Of a stretch of DNA of 64,000 bases, positions 15,514 through 28,825 are shown one piece after another. The notes under the pieces are model-generated. The model saw only the letters and a program-made list of their open reading frames with translations, was not told the DNA's origin and ran no database searches. This DNA comes from Burkholderia humptydooensis (GTDB lineage: Bacteria; Pseudomonadota; Gammaproteobacteria; Burkholderiales; Burkholderiaceae). The number at the start of each line of letters is the position of its first letter. Positions within the stretch are counted from its first letter, which is position 1. Location of the stretch: NCBI RefSeq assembly GCF_001513745.1, contig NZ_CP013380.1, positions 744,001 to 808,000 of the forward strand, read 5' to 3'. The translations under genes were made by a program, and so were the position numbers.

Positions 15514-17538
15514 TTAGTTGGACGAGCCCTGCTTGGGCGGCACGCCCGGGCCCGAGCGGCGGCGCGCGACCGGCTTGCCGGTGCGCGGCGCGCCAGCCGG
15601 CTGCTTCGGCGCGGCGACGCGCGCGCCCTGCGGCGCGTTCGCGCGCGCGTCCTGGCCGAGCTGCGGCGCGGCGCCGGCTTCGGCGGCGGCGGGGCGCCAC
15701 ACCTGGCCGATCGCGAGCGACTGCAGCTTCTTGCGCCCGCCGTACCAGAGGTTCACGAGGCCGCGCGAGAAGAACACCGCGGAGAACATCGACGTCAGGA
15801 TGCCGAGACAGTGCACGATCGCGAACGCGCGCACCGGGCCCGAGCCGAACGCGAGCAGCGCGAGGCCCGCGATCAGCGTCGTCACGTTCGAATCGAGAAT
15901 CGTCGCCCACGCATGCGCATAGCCTTCCTGGATCGCGATCTGCGGCGATGCGCCGCGGCGCAGCTCCTCGCGGATGCGCTCGTTGATCAGCACGTTCGAG
16001 TCGATCGCCATGCCGAGCGCGAGCGCGATGGCCGCGATGCCGGGCAGCGTGAGCGTCGCCTGCATCAGCGACAGCACCGCGATGAGCAGCAGCAGGTTCA
16101 CCGACAGGCCGAGCACCGACACGACGCCGAACAGCATGTAGTACGCGATCATGAACACGGTGATCGCGACGAAGCCCCAGATCACCGAATGGAAGCCCAT
16201 CCGGATGTTGTCCGCGCCGAGGCTCGGGCCGATCGTGCGTTCCTCGATGATGTCCATCGGCGCGGCGAGCGAGCCCGCGCGCAGCAGCAGCGCGAGATCG
16301 GCGGCCGCCTGCGGGGTCGGCTGGCCCGTGATCTGGAAGCGGTCGCCGAGCTCGGACTGGATCGTCGCGACGGTCAGCACCTCGCCCTTGCCCTTCTCGA
16401 ACAGCACCATCGCCATCGGCTTGCCGATGTTCTCGCGCGACACCGCGCGCACCGCGCGGCCGCCCGCCGAATCGAGGCGGATGTTCACCGACGGGCGCTG
16501 ATGCTCGTCGAAGCCCGCGGACGCGTCGATGATGCGGTCGCCCGTGAAGATCACCTGCTTCTTGAGCAGCACCGGCGCCTGGTTGCCCTGCGTGAACAGC
16601 TCCTCGCCCGGCGGCACCGGATCGTTCGGATTCGGGTGCGTGTTCAGCGGATCGGCGAGACGCGCCTCGAGCGTCGCCGTGCGGCCGATGATGTCCTTCG
16701 CCTTCGCGGTGTCCTGCACGCCCGGCAGCTCGACGACGATCCGGTCGTTGCCCTGCTGCTGGAGGATCGGCTCGGACACGCCGAGCTCGTTGACGCGGTT
16801 GTGCAGCGTCGTCAGGTTCTGCTTGAGCGCCGCATCCTCGACGGCCTTCTGGACGGCCGGCGTGAACGTGCCGACCACCTGGTAGCCGCCGCCGCCCGGC
16901 TGCGTCGCCCACTGGAGTTCGGAGACGGACGAGGCGAGCAGCGTGCGCGCCTGCTCGGCGGTGTCCTGGTCGGCGAAGTTCGCGACGACCGTCTGATCGA
17001 CGCGGGCGACGCCGCCGTCGCGGATGCCCTTGTCGCGCAGTTGCGTGCGGGCGTCGGACGCGTCGGAATCGAGCTTCTTCGTGAGCGCGCCCGTCATGTC
17101 GACTTGCAGCAGGAAGTGGACGCCGCCGCGCAAGTCGAGGCCGAGATACATCGGCAGCGCGCGCAGCGCGGTCAGCCAGCGCGGCGACGCGCTCTGCAGG
17201 TTCAGCGCGACGACGTACTGCGGATCGTTCGGATCGGCGTTCAGCGTCTTCTGCAGCATGTCCTTCACGCGCAGTTGCGTGTCGGTGTCCTTCAGGCGCA
17301 CGCGGATCGTCGCGTTGGCGCTGGAGTTGTCGAACGTGACGTCGTCGGCCGCGACCTGGTTGGCCTTGAGCGCTGCTTCGACCTGCGCGAGCGTGTCGGC
17401 GCCGAGCTTGACCGTAGCCTTGCCGCTCGATACCTGCACCGCCGGCGCTTCGCCGAAGAAGTTGGGCAATGTGTAGAGAAAGCCGATGGCGAGCGCCACG
17501 ACCATCACCACATATTTCCAGATTGGATAACGATTCAT
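15514..17538 (-). CDS. secD: protein translocase subunit SecD
   Basis: A 674-residue partner of SecF. Helix 1 lies at residues ~8-25 (KYVVMVVALAIGFLYTLPNF). The large periplasmic domain includes LGLDLRGGVHFLLQVDM and the P1-base region. The C-terminal five-helix block contains AIDSNVLINERIREELR, the SecD signature around the proton pathway. The last ~55 residues form a Pro/Ala/Arg/Gly-rich cytoplasmic extension, longer than in E. coli SecD (615 residues) and likely disordered. The gene stands between yajC and secF on the minus strand, 106 bases after yajC. Confidence 0.97.
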   Translation of the reverse strand: MNRYPIWKYVVMVVALAIGFLYTLPNFFGEAPAVQVSSGKATVKLGADTLAQVEAALKANQVAADDVTFDNSSANATIRVRLKDTDTQLRVKDMLQKTLNADPNDPQYVVALNLQSASPRWLTALRALPMYLGLDLRGGVHFLLQVDMTGALTKKLDSDASDARTQLRDKGIRDGGVARVDQTVVANFADQDTAEQARTLLASSVSELQWATQPGGGGYQVVGTFTPAVQKAVEDAALKQNLTTLHNRVNELGVSEPILQQQGNDRIVVELPGVQDTAKAKDIIGRTATLEARLADPLNTHPNPNDPVPPGEELFTQGNQAPVLLKKQVIFTGDRIIDASAGFDEHQRPSVNIRLDSAGGRAVRAVSRENIGKPMAMVLFEKGKGEVLTVATIQSELGDRFQITGQPTPQAAADLALLLRAGSLAAPMDIIEERTIGPSLGADNIRMGFHSVIWGFVAITVFMIAYYMLFGVVSVLGLSVNLLLLIAVLSLMQATLTLPGIAAIALALGMAIDSNVLINERIREELRRGASPQIAIQEGYAHAWATILDSNVTTLIAGLALLAFGSGPVRAFAIVHCLGILTSMFSAVFFSRGLVNLWYGGRKKLQSLAIGQVWRPAAAEAGAAPQLGQDARANAPQGARVAAPKQPAGAPRTGKPVARRRSGPGVPPKQGSSN

Positions 17539-17644
17539 GAGGGGGCCGAACGGGATGGTTGGCTGGGATGGCGGCGCGTCCGGCGCCGCTCTCGGCCGCG
17601 CGCTTCGCGGCGCGGGCGTCGGGCGGCCGGACGCGGGGCGGGGC

Positions 17645-17971
17645 TTACAGCGATTTGATCGTGCCCTTCGGCAGGATGGTCGTGACGGCGGCCTTCTGCA
17701 CGGTGATCTCGGTGCCCTCGGCGATCTCGACGCCGATGTACGCTTCCGAGACCTTCGTCACCTTGCCGACGAGCCCGCCGCTCGTCACCACTTCGTCGCC
17801 CTTCGCCATCGCGGCGAGCATGTTGCGATGCTCCTTCTGCCGCTTCATCTGCGGACGGATCATGATGAAGTAGAGCACCGCGAACATCAGGATGAGCGGC
17901 AGGAAGCTCATCAGGCTCGATTCGGCACCGCCCGCTGCGCCTTGCGCATAGGCATTGGAAATGAACGACAC
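17645..17971 (-). CDS. yajC: Sec translocon accessory protein YajC
   Basis: A 108-residue single-span inner-membrane protein that associates with SecDF. The membrane segment SFLPLILMFAVLYFIMIRP is followed by QMKRQKEHRNMLAAMAKGDE and the conserved GDEVVTSGGLVGKV loop. The start is GTG at 17971, not ATG: it is preceded at six bases by GGAGAG, and family N-termini begin near here (SFISNAYAQ). Directly upstream (17997-18026) lies a hairpin with a T-run that overlaps a good extended -10 box, so expression may be separated from, or attenuated relative to, tgt. Confidence 0.95.
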   Translation of the reverse strand: MSFISNAYAQGAAGGAESSLMSFLPLILMFAVLYFIMIRPQMKRQKEHRNMLAAMAKGDEVVTSGGLVGKVTKVSEAYIGVEIAEGTEITVQKAAVTTILPKGTIKSL

Positions 17972-17996
17972 GTTGGTCTCTCCGTTAGGGAAGATC

Positions 17997-18026
17997 GAAA
18001 AATAAGCCGGTTATTCTACCACCGGC
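17997..18026 (-). promoter_or_regulatory. hairpin with T-run and embedded -10 box before yajC
   Basis: On the minus strand GCCGGT, a 9-nt loop, ACCGGC, then TTATTTTTC: an intrinsic-terminator shape. The loop reads TGGTAGAAT, an extended -10 promoter element. It lies 26 bases upstream of the yajC GTG. A second -10-like TACAAT is at 18112-18117. It may terminate tgt transcripts while a promoter at the same place drives yajC-secDF, or it may attenuate. Which of these applies cannot be told from sequence. Confidence 0.55.
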
Positions 18027-18166
18027 CCTATCCGCGACAGCGGCGCAAATGCGCTTTGGTTTCAAGCTGTTAACCTCGATCCCGCAGCGTTCGCGCGCGT
18101 GGCGAAAGATGATTGTAAGGTTTGCGGGGCGACCGCGCGATGCGCCCCGCCGGTCGCCGCGCTCCG

Positions 18167-20678
<2,512 letters not shown>

Positions 20679-20826
20679 GCGAAACGGGGTCGGGGTGGCC
20701 GGCCTGACGGACAAAGCGCGTCGCGGCGCGCACGAGCCGCTATGATGGCGGGGTTGCGCGGCTTGGCCGGCGTCGCTCGTTCGTGCGACGTGAAAGCCGC
20801 TATTGTACTTGCAAGCCTTCTGACCG

Positions 20827-22992
20827 ATGCCAGTGCCCGTTCGCCGTTCCGTAGCCGATCCCGCCGAAGCCGACGCATTCGCCGACGCCGCCGCGTCGGG
20901 CGCCGCCAGCGCCAAGGCAGCGCCGAAGTCCGTGAAGACCGCCGACAAGCTCGCGAAGCTCGGCTTGACGCGCGACATCGACCTCGTCCTGCATCTGCCG
21001 ATGCGCTATGAGGACGAGACGACGCTCACGCCGATGCGCGAGCTGTTGCCGGGCGAGATCGCGCAGACGGAAGGCGTCGTGTTCGACAACGAGATCGCGT
21101 ACCGGCCGCGCCGCCAGTTGCTCGTGAAGCTGCGCGACGACGACGGCGCCGAGCTCGTGCTGCGCTTCCTGAACTTCTACGGCTCGCAGGTCAGGCAGAT
21201 GGCGGTCGGCCAGCGGCTGCGCGTGCGCGGCGACGTGCGCGGCGGCTTCTTCGGGCTCGAGATCGTGCATCCGACGGTGAAGGTCGTCGACGAGGACGCG
21301 CCGCTGCCGCAGGCGCTGACGCCCGTCTATCCGAGCACGGCGGGCGTGTCGCAGGCGTATCTGCGCAAGGCGATCGACAACGCGCTCGCGCGCACGCCGC
21401 TGCCCGAGCTGCTGCCGCCCGAGGTCGCGCGCACGTACCTGCAGCCGCTCGACGTGCCGCCCCTCGCCGACGCGGTGCGCCTCCTCCATCACCCGGGCGC
21501 CGGCGCGGACGAGGCGGCGCTCATCGACGGCACGCATCCCGCGTGGACGCGCATCAAGTTCGACGAGCTGCTCGCGCAGCAACTGTCGCTCAAGCGCGCG
21601 CACGAGGAGCGCCGCACGCGCGCCGCGCCCGCGATGCCGCGCCGCGCGCGCGGCGACGGCGCGGCGCTGTCCGCGCGCCTGTACGCGGCGCTGCCGTTCA
21701 CGCTGACGGCCGCGCAGGAGCGGGTCGTCGCGGAGATCGCGCACGATCTCACGCAGCCGCACCCGATGCAGCGCCTGCTGCAGGGCGACGTCGGCAGCGG
21801 CAAGACGGTCGTCGCGGCGCTCGCCGCCGCGCAGGCGATCGACGCGGGCTACCAGGCCGCGCTGATGGCGCCGACCGAAATCCTCGCCGAGCAGCATGCG
21901 CGCAAGCTGCGCGGCTGGCTGGAGCCGCTCGGCGTGTCGGTCGCGTGGCTCGCCGGCAGCCTGAAGACGAAGGACAAGCGCGCGGCGCTCGAGGCGGCCG
22001 CGCTCGGCACCGCGCAGCTCGTGATCGGCACGCACGCGATGATTCAGGACACTGTCGAATTCGCGCGGCTCGGGCTCGTGATCGTCGACGAGCAGCATCG
22101 CTTCGGCGTCGAGCAGCGGCTCGCGCTGCGCGCGAAGGCGGCGAACGCGGCCGACGGCGCGGCGGGCTTCCAGCCGCACCAACTGATGATGTCGGCCACG
22201 CCGATCCCGCGCACGCTCGCGATGACGTACTACGCGGACCTCGACGTGTCGACGATCGACGAGCTGCCGCCCGGCCGCACGCCGATCCTCACGCGGCTCG
22301 TGTCGGACGCGCGGCGCGACGAGGTGATCGGCCGCGTGCGCGAGGCGGCGCTCGCGGGCCGTCAGGTGTACTGGGTGTGCCCGCTCATCGAGGAAAGCGA
22401 GACGCTGCAACTGCAAACGGCCGTCGAGACCTACGAGACGCTCGCCGCCGCGCTGCCGGAGCTGAAGGTGGGGCTCGTGCACGGCCGGCTCGCGCCCGCG
22501 GAGAAAGCGGCCGTGATGGACGCGTTCTCGCGCAACGACGTGCAGTTGCTCGTCGCGACGACGGTGATCGAAGTCGGCGTCGACGTGCCGAACGCGTCGC
22601 TGATGGTGATCGAGCACGCGGAGCGCTTCGGCCTCGCGCAACTGCACCAGTTGCGCGGGCGGGTCGGTCGCGGCACCGCCGCGTCGGTGTGCGTGCTGAT
22701 GTACAGCGGGCCGCTGTCGATCGCGGGCCGCGCGCGGCTGAAGACGATGCGCGAGACGACCGACGGCTTCGAGATCGCGCGCCGCGATCTGGAGATCCGC
22801 GGTCCCGGCGAATTCCTCGGCGCGCGCCAGTCGGGCGCGGCGATGCTGCGCTTCGCGGATCTGGAAAACGACGGCTGGCTGATCGAGCCCGCGCGCGACG
22901 CGGCCGCGCGCCTCATCGCCCGCCATCCGGACATCGTCGCGCAGCACCTCGCCCGCTGGCTCGGCGCGCGCGAGCAATACCTGAAGGCTTGA
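20827..22992 (+). CDS. recG: ATP-dependent DNA helicase RecG
   Basis: A 721-residue helicase that remodels stalled forks and Holliday junctions. A variable Ala-rich start is followed by the wedge/OB region ([16 protein letters not shown] to [16 protein letters not shown]). The motor has Walker [12 protein letters not shown] at residue ~320, the DEQH box at ~421 ([13 protein letters not shown]), motif [16 protein letters not shown], and motif [12 protein letters not shown]. The TRG motif region includes [23 protein letters not shown]. The length is slightly above E. coli RecG (693). Between queA and recG, TATGAT (20741-20746) and TATTGT (20801-20806) could be -10 boxes for the plus strand. Confidence 0.97.
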   Translation: MPVPVRRSVADPAEADAFADAAASGAASAKAAPKSVKTADKLAKLGLTRDIDLVLHLPMRYEDETTLTPMRELLPGEIAQTEGVVFDNEIAYRPRRQLLVKLRDDDGAELVLRFLNFYGSQVRQMAVGQRLRVRGDVRGGFFGLEIVHPTVKVVDEDAPLPQALTPVYPSTAGVSQAYLRKAIDNALARTPLPELLPPEVARTYLQPLDVPPLADAVRLLHHPGAGADEAALIDGTHPAWTRIKFDELLAQQLSLKRAHEERRTRAAPAMPRRARGDGAALSARLYAALPFTLTAAQERVVAEIAHDLTQPHPMQRLLQGDVGSGKTVVAALAAAQAIDAGYQAALMAPTEILAEQHARKLRGWLEPLGVSVAWLAGSLKTKDKRAALEAAALGTAQLVIGTHAMIQDTVEFARLGLVIVDEQHRFGVEQRLALRAKAANAADGAAGFQPHQLMMSATPIPRTLAMTYYADLDVSTIDELPPGRTPILTRLVSDARRDEVIGRVREAALAGRQVYWVCPLIEESETLQLQTAVETYETLAAALPELKVGLVHGRLAPAEKAAVMDAFSRNDVQLLVATTVIEVGVDVPNASLMVIEHAERFGLAQLHQLRGRVGRGTAASVCVLMYSGPLSIAGRARLKTMRETTDGFEIARRDLEIRGPGEFLGARQSGAAMLRFADLENDGWLIEPARDAAARLIARHPDIVAQHLARWLGAREQYLKA

Positions 22993-23027
22993 GCGCGCGG
23001 CGCGGCGCCGGATCTTTTCGGCAAAGG

Positions 23028-23057
23028 TTGGCGAATCGGCCCAAACCAGTGTATAAA
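23028..23057 (+). promoter_or_regulatory. oxyR promoter
   Basis: TTGGCG (23028-23033), an 18-base spacer, TATAAA (23052-23057). The predicted start near 23064 falls inside the dyad at 23059-23088, as expected for an autorepressed LysR-type gene. Confidence 0.55.
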
Positions 23058-23058
23058 T

Positions 23059-23088
23059 TTAATCTATCGTCATTAAATGATTGATTAA
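23059..23088. promoter_or_regulatory. AT-rich dyad before oxyR, probable OxyR operator
   Basis: TTAATC at 23059-23064 and GATTAA at 23083-23088 bound an imperfect 30-bp dyad (inner ATC...GAT pairs). It ends six bases before the oxyR ATG, so bound protein would block transcription or initiation. Autorepression by OxyR is known in enterobacteria; the site assignment here is inference. Confidence 0.5.
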
Positions 23089-23094
23089 CTTGCA

Positions 23095-24054
23095 ATGACG
23101 CTTACTGAACTGAAGTACATCGTCGCGGTCGCGCGCGAACGCCATTTCGGCCGGGCGGCCGAAGCCTGCTTCGTCAGCCAGCCGACGTTGTCGGTCGCGA
23201 TCAAGAAGCTGGAAGACGAACTGAACGTGCAGATCTTCGAGCGCGGCGCGAGCGAAGTGAGCGTGACGCCGATCGGCGACCAGATTGTCACGCAGGCGCA
23301 GCGCGTGCTCGAGCAGACGTTCGCGATCAAGGAGATCGCGAAGCAGGGCAAGGACCCGCTCATCGGGCCGTTTCGGCTCGGCGTGATCTATACGATCGGG
23401 CCCTACCTGCTGCCGACGCTCGTCAAGCAGATGATCCGCCGTGTGCCGCAGATGCCGTTGATGCTGCAGGAGAACTACACGCTGAAGCTGCTCGAGCTGC
23501 TCAAGCAAGGCGAGATCGACGCGGCGATCATGGCGCTGCCGTTCCCCGAGACCGGCCTGATGGTGCGGCCGCTGTACGACGAGCCGTTCGTCGTCGCGCT
23601 GCCCGCCGGGCATCCGTGGGAGAAGCGCCGCAAGATCGACGCGACCGACCTGAAGCAGGAGACGATGCTGCTGCTCGGCAACGGCCACTGCTTCCGCGAC
23701 CACGTGCTCGGCGTGTGCCCGGAACTGATGCATTTTTCGCAGACGGCGGACGGCATCCAGAAGACGTTCGAAGGCTCGTCGCTCGAGACGATCCGCCATA
23801 TGGTCGCGAGCGGCGTCGGGATCACGGTGCTGCCGCGGATGTCGGTCGCCGAAGTGGGGCCGCATGCGAACGGGCCGGACGCGGACCTGCTGTCGTACGT
23901 GCCGTTCGAGGACCCGGTGCCGGATCGGCGCGTCGTGCTCGTGTGGCGCAAGAGTTTCACGCGGATGCCGGCGATCGATGCGATCAGCGAGGCGATCGCC
24001 GCGTGCGACCTGCCCGGCGTGGTGAAGCTCGACATCCCGGCGACGGTGAATTGA
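23095..24054 (+). CDS. oxyR: hydrogen peroxide sensor and transcriptional regulator OxyR
   Basis: A 319-residue LysR-type regulator. The N-terminal HTH is MTLTELKYIVAVARERHFGR with AAEACFVSQPTLSVAIKKLE. The redox pair is present at exactly the E. coli positions, Cys199 (GNGHCFRDH) and Cys208 (LGVCPEL), so peroxide sensing through a C199-C208 disulfide is very likely. The C-terminal effector domain contains EGSSLETIRHMVASGVGITV. There is no clear Shine-Dalgarno; the ATG lies six bases after an AT-rich dyad. In B. pseudomallei OxyR regulates katG and dpsA, and the same gene order is found here. A terminator follows at 24090. Confidence 0.96.
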   Translation: MTLTELKYIVAVARERHFGRAAEACFVSQPTLSVAIKKLEDELNVQIFERGASEVSVTPIGDQIVTQAQRVLEQTFAIKEIAKQGKDPLIGPFRLGVIYTIGPYLLPTLVKQMIRRVPQMPLMLQENYTLKLLELLKQGEIDAAIMALPFPETGLMVRPLYDEPFVVALPAGHPWEKRRKIDATDLKQETMLLLGNGHCFRDHVLGVCPELMHFSQTADGIQKTFEGSSLETIRHMVASGVGITVLPRMSVAEVGPHANGPDADLLSYVPFEDPVPDRRVVLVWRKSFTRMPAIDAISEAIAACDLPGVVKLDIPATVN

Positions 24055-24089
24055 GCATCGCGCGTGCGGCCGATGGTCGCCGCGCGCGA

Positions 24090-24117
24090 ACGGGGCCTGG
24101 CAGCCCCGTTTATTTTT
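24090..24117 (+). terminator. intrinsic terminator of oxyR
   Basis: A 7-bp stem ACGGGGC / GCCCCGT with a 6-nt loop followed by TTATTTTT, 36 bases after the oxyR stop. Confidence 0.85.
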
Positions 24118-24118
24118 G

Positions 24119-24174
24119 CCTATTGAATAAATAAAATTTATCAAATTACAAACATCAATAGCAATATGTAAAAT
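24119..24174 (+). promoter_or_regulatory. katG promoter with AT-rich OxyR-type operator
   Basis: This ~55-base stretch is strikingly AT-rich against its surroundings. A near-palindrome TTGAATAAAT-AA-AATTTATCAA lies at 24123-24144, flanked by CTAT (24120) and ATAG (24158), elements of the OxyR consensus but not at canonical spacing. TAAAAT at 24169-24174 is a likely -10 box. The predicted start near 24181 would give katG a leader of about 350 bases. Confidence 0.6.
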
Positions 24175-24235
24175 GCTTCGCATGGATCGGCGCAGCGCCG
24201 CCGGACGGTAACTGCAGGTGTCAAGGGAGGATGTC

Positions 24236-24373
24236 ATGATGCAACGGGCATTGCCGCGCGCGCGGCGGAACATTGCGCCGCGCACGACGGTCATTGATCG
24301 TGCCAGGGCTGCCATCCGGAGCCTGCGTCCGATTGCGTTCGCCTATCTCGCGGACCGCGCATATGGCGGCTGA
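24236..24373 (+). CDS. candidate 45-residue leader ORF before katG
   Basis: An unrecognised small ORF, MMQRALPRARRNIAPRTTVI and so on, ending in YLADRAYGG. Its main support is a near-ideal Shine-Dalgarno GGGAGG at 24225-24230, five bases before the ATG, and its place inside the katG leader. It is Arg-rich (about one residue in five) and has no membrane segment or known domain. It may be a translated leader peptide or a small basic protein induced with katG. It may also be spurious. No homologue is known to me. Confidence 0.35.
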   Translation: MMQRALPRARRNIAPRTTVIDRARAAIRSLRPIAFAYLADRAYGG

Positions 24374-26717
<2,344 letters not shown>

Positions 26718-26751
26718 TTGCGGCGTCGCGCCGCCGATGCGGCAACGGAGC

Positions 26752-26785
26752 GGGAAACGGCCGGTCATCCGGCTGGCCGTTTCCC
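26752..26785. other. long hairpin after katG
   Basis: An 11-bp perfect stem GGGAAACGGCC / GGCCGTTTCCC, with an inner CCGG-TCAT-CCGG that can extend it. It has no T-tract. It sits 35 bases after the katG stop and could block 3' exonucleases or partly terminate, setting the level of the downstream small ORF and dps. Confidence 0.6.
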
Positions 26786-26828
26786 GTTTCGCTCCGGGCC
26801 GCCGACCTCGTTTCAAGGAGTGACGATC

Positions 26829-26993
26829 ATGACGCAAATGATTCTCGACATGCGCGTGGCGCTCTCGGCGCCCGCCAGGCGTGCGGGCGCCGCCACGCTG
26901 CGGCGGCTGGTCGGTTTCGCGATCGCGGGCGGCGGCGCGGCCGTGCTGGCCGCCCAGGCCGCGCGGCACGTCGCGGCCGCCGCGGGTGGTTGA
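26829..26993 (+). CDS. 54-residue small membrane protein between katG and dps
   Basis: The sequence begins MTQMILDMRVALSAPARRAG and continues with one hydrophobic stretch at residues ~28-50 (LVGFAIAGGGAAVLAAQAA), ending in HVAAAAGG. One membrane helix with a positively charged N-terminal flank (RR at 18-19 and 25-26) fits an inner-membrane small protein. Support: AAGGAG at 26815-26820 with 8-base spacing to ATG 26829, and the position in the same direction between katG and dps. I know no described family. It may be co-induced by peroxide through read-through from katG. Confidence 0.5.
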   Translation: MTQMILDMRVALSAPARRAGAATLRRLVGFAIAGGGAAVLAAQAARHVAAAAGG

Positions 26994-27015
26994 GCGCGCA
27001 TCCGTTGCGCGCAAT

Positions 27016-27042
27016 TTGCACGATCGCGATCTACGCTAAACT
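27016..27042 (+). promoter_or_regulatory. possible dps promoter
   Basis: TTGCAC (27016-27021) and TAAACT (27037-27042) with 15-base spacing, ending at a tandem repeat. An internal dps promoter has been described in B. pseudomallei; whether it is this one is inference. Confidence 0.35.
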
Positions 27043-27072
27043 GGTGCGGCGCTGAACTGGTGCGGCGCTGAA
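27041..27072. repeat. perfect 16-bp tandem duplication in the dps leader
   Basis: CTGGTGCGGCGCTGAA occurs twice, back to back, about 100 bases before the dps ATG and overlapping the putative -10 region. Confidence 0.9.
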
Positions 27073-27173
27073 CGTGCGGGCCGCAAGCGCGCGCGCCGCG
27101 CATGTCGCATCGGGCACGCGGTTTTTTCGATGCATTTTCGCCGGTTCGAACCATCGGACAAGGAGTCTCGAGG

Positions 27174-27662
27174 ATGGCCAAGAAAAGCAACGCAACCCAG
27201 ATCAACATCGGCATCAGCGACAAGGATCGCAAGAAGATCGCGGCAGGGCTGTCACGTCTGCTCGCCGATACGTACACGCTGTACCTGAAGACGCACAATT
27301 TCCACTGGAACGTGACGGGCCCGATGTTCAACACGCTGCACCTGATGTTCGAGGAGCAGTACAACGAACTGTGGCTCGCCGTCGATCTCGTCGCGGAGCG
27401 CATCCGCACGCTCGGCGTCGTCGCGCCGGGCACGTATCGCGAATTCGCGAAGCTGTCGTCGATCCCCGAGGCGGACGGCGTGCCTGCCGCCGAGGACATG
27501 ATCCGCCAGCTCGTCGAAGGGCACGAGGCCGTCGTGCGCACCGCGCGCGCGATCTTCCCGGACGCCGACGCGGCGAGCGACGAGCCGACCGCCGATCTGC
27601 TGACGCAGCGTCTGCAGACGCACGAGAAGACCGCGTGGATGCTGCGCTCGCTGCTGGCGTGA
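27174..27662 (+). CDS. dpsA: DNA protection during starvation protein (Dps ferritin)
   Basis: A 162-residue ferritin-like protein that forms a dodecamer, oxidises Fe(II) with peroxide and shields DNA. The ferroxidase-site residues appear in [28 protein letters not shown] split across two helices (His in NFHWNV, His in [11 protein letters not shown], then Glu) and [11 protein letters not shown]. The Lys-rich start (MAKKSN, DKDRKK) resembles the DNA-binding tails of Dps. The start at 27174 has AAGGAG nearby (12 bases) and GAGG adjacent. In B. pseudomallei dpsA is expressed both from katG read-through and from its own promoter. Confidence 0.96.
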   Translation: MAKKSNATQINIGISDKDRKKIAAGLSRLLADTYTLYLKTHNFHWNVTGPMFNTLHLMFEEQYNELWLAVDLVAERIRTLGVVAPGTYREFAKLSSIPEADGVPAAEDMIRQLVEGHEAVVRTARAIFPDADAASDEPTADLLTQRLQTHEKTAWMLRSLLA

Positions 27663-27870
27663 GCGATGGATGACGAGCGGCGGGGGGCCGCGCACGCAGG
27701 GCGGGCGCGTGTTGCGGCCCGAGGATGCGGTCGTCGACAAGCTCGGCGCGGACGGCGAGTGAGCGCGCGCGCCGGCGGGCTCCTCGTTTCGGGCGAAGCC
27801 GTCGGGCGGGGCGAAAGCCCGAACGCAAGCGGAAACGACAAAAAAGGGCAATAGCGCTGCCGCCGCGCTT
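27663..27870. other. intergenic region dps-ubiA
   Basis: No gene or clear terminator is seen in these ~210 bases before the ubiA promoter. Confidence 0.3.
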
Positions 27871-27899
27871 TTGCCGCAAATCCCGAGCGGTTCTACAAT
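27871..27899 (+). promoter_or_regulatory. sigma70-type promoter of ubiA
   Basis: TTGCCG (27871-27876), a 17-base spacer, TACAAT (27894-27899). The predicted start is near 27906, which supports the ubiA ATG at 27940 rather than upstream codons. Confidence 0.65.
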
Positions 27900-27939
27900 G
27901 CCCGGGTTACGTTTCCGGGCTCGCCGCCCGTTCTCGCCG

Positions 27940-28803
27940 ATGCTCGCCCGTTTTCCTCTCTATTTGCGGCTGATCCGGATGGACAAGCCGATCGGCAGCC
28001 TGCTGCTGCTCTGGCCGACGCTCAACGCGCTGTGGATTGCGTCCGACGGTCATCCGGCGCCGTCGCTCGTCGTCATCTTCGCGCTCGGCACGTTGCTGAT
28101 GCGCTCGGCCGGCTGCGCGATCAACGATTACGCCGATCGCGATTTCGACCGCCACGTGAAGCGCACCGCCGAGCGGCCGCTCACGTCGGGGAAGATTCGC
28201 GCATGGGAGGCGGTCGCGATCGCGGTCGGGCTCGCGCTCGTGTCGTTCCTGCTGATCCTGCCGCTCAATGCGCTGACGAAGGAGCTGTCCGTCGTCGCGG
28301 TGTTCGTCGCGGCGACTTATCCGTTCATGAAGCGCTTCTTCGCGATTCCGCAGGCGTATCTCGGCATCGCGTTCGGCTTCGGGATTCCGATGGCGTTCGC
28401 GGCCGTGCAGGACACGGTGCCGGTGATCGCGTGGACGATGCTGGCGGCCAATGTGTGCTGGTCGGTCGCGTATGACACCGCGTATGCGATGGTCGATCGC
28501 GACGACGACCTGAAGATCGGCATGCGCACGTCGGCGATCACGTTCGGCCGCCACGACGTGCTCGCGATCATGCTCTGCTACGCGGCGATGCTCGGCATCT
28601 ACGCGTGGCTCGGCGCGACGCTGCATTTCGGCTGGCCGTACTGGGCGGGCTGGGCGGCGGCGGCCGGCTGCTCGATCTACCATTACACGCTGATCAGGGA
28701 TCGCGAGCGGATGGCGTGCTTCGCCGCGTTCAGGCACAACAACTGGTTGGGCGGCGCGCTGTTCGCGGGGATCGCCGCGCATTACGCGCTGGCCGCGTTG
28801 TAA
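27940..28803 (+). CDS. ubiA: 4-hydroxybenzoate octaprenyltransferase
   Basis: A 287-residue intramembrane prenyltransferase that attaches the polyprenyl tail to 4-hydroxybenzoate in ubiquinone synthesis. Both Asp-rich magnesium/diphosphate motifs are visible: [20 protein letters not shown] and [19 protein letters not shown]. There are seven to nine hydrophobic segments, e.g. [15 protein letters not shown] and LLILPLNAL. The start is [17 protein letters not shown], as in other Burkholderia UbiA; upstream in-frame codons fall within the promoter. It converges on phnN. Confidence 0.96.
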   Translation: MLARFPLYLRLIRMDKPIGSLLLLWPTLNALWIASDGHPAPSLVVIFALGTLLMRSAGCAINDYADRDFDRHVKRTAERPLTSGKIRAWEAVAIAVGLALVSFLLILPLNALTKELSVVAVFVAATYPFMKRFFAIPQAYLGIAFGFGIPMAFAAVQDTVPVIAWTMLAANVCWSVAYDTAYAMVDRDDDLKIGMRTSAITFGRHDVLAIMLCYAAMLGIYAWLGATLHFGWPYWAGWAAAAGCSIYHYTLIRDRERMACFAAFRHNNWLGGALFAGIAAHYALAAL

Positions 28804-28825
28804 GCGGCGCGTCGCCCGCCTCGCG

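Noticed and set aside
27871..27939. Upstream TTG/ATG starts for ubiA
   Set aside because: They fall inside or before the TTGCCG-N17-TACAAT promoter; homologues begin at 27940.
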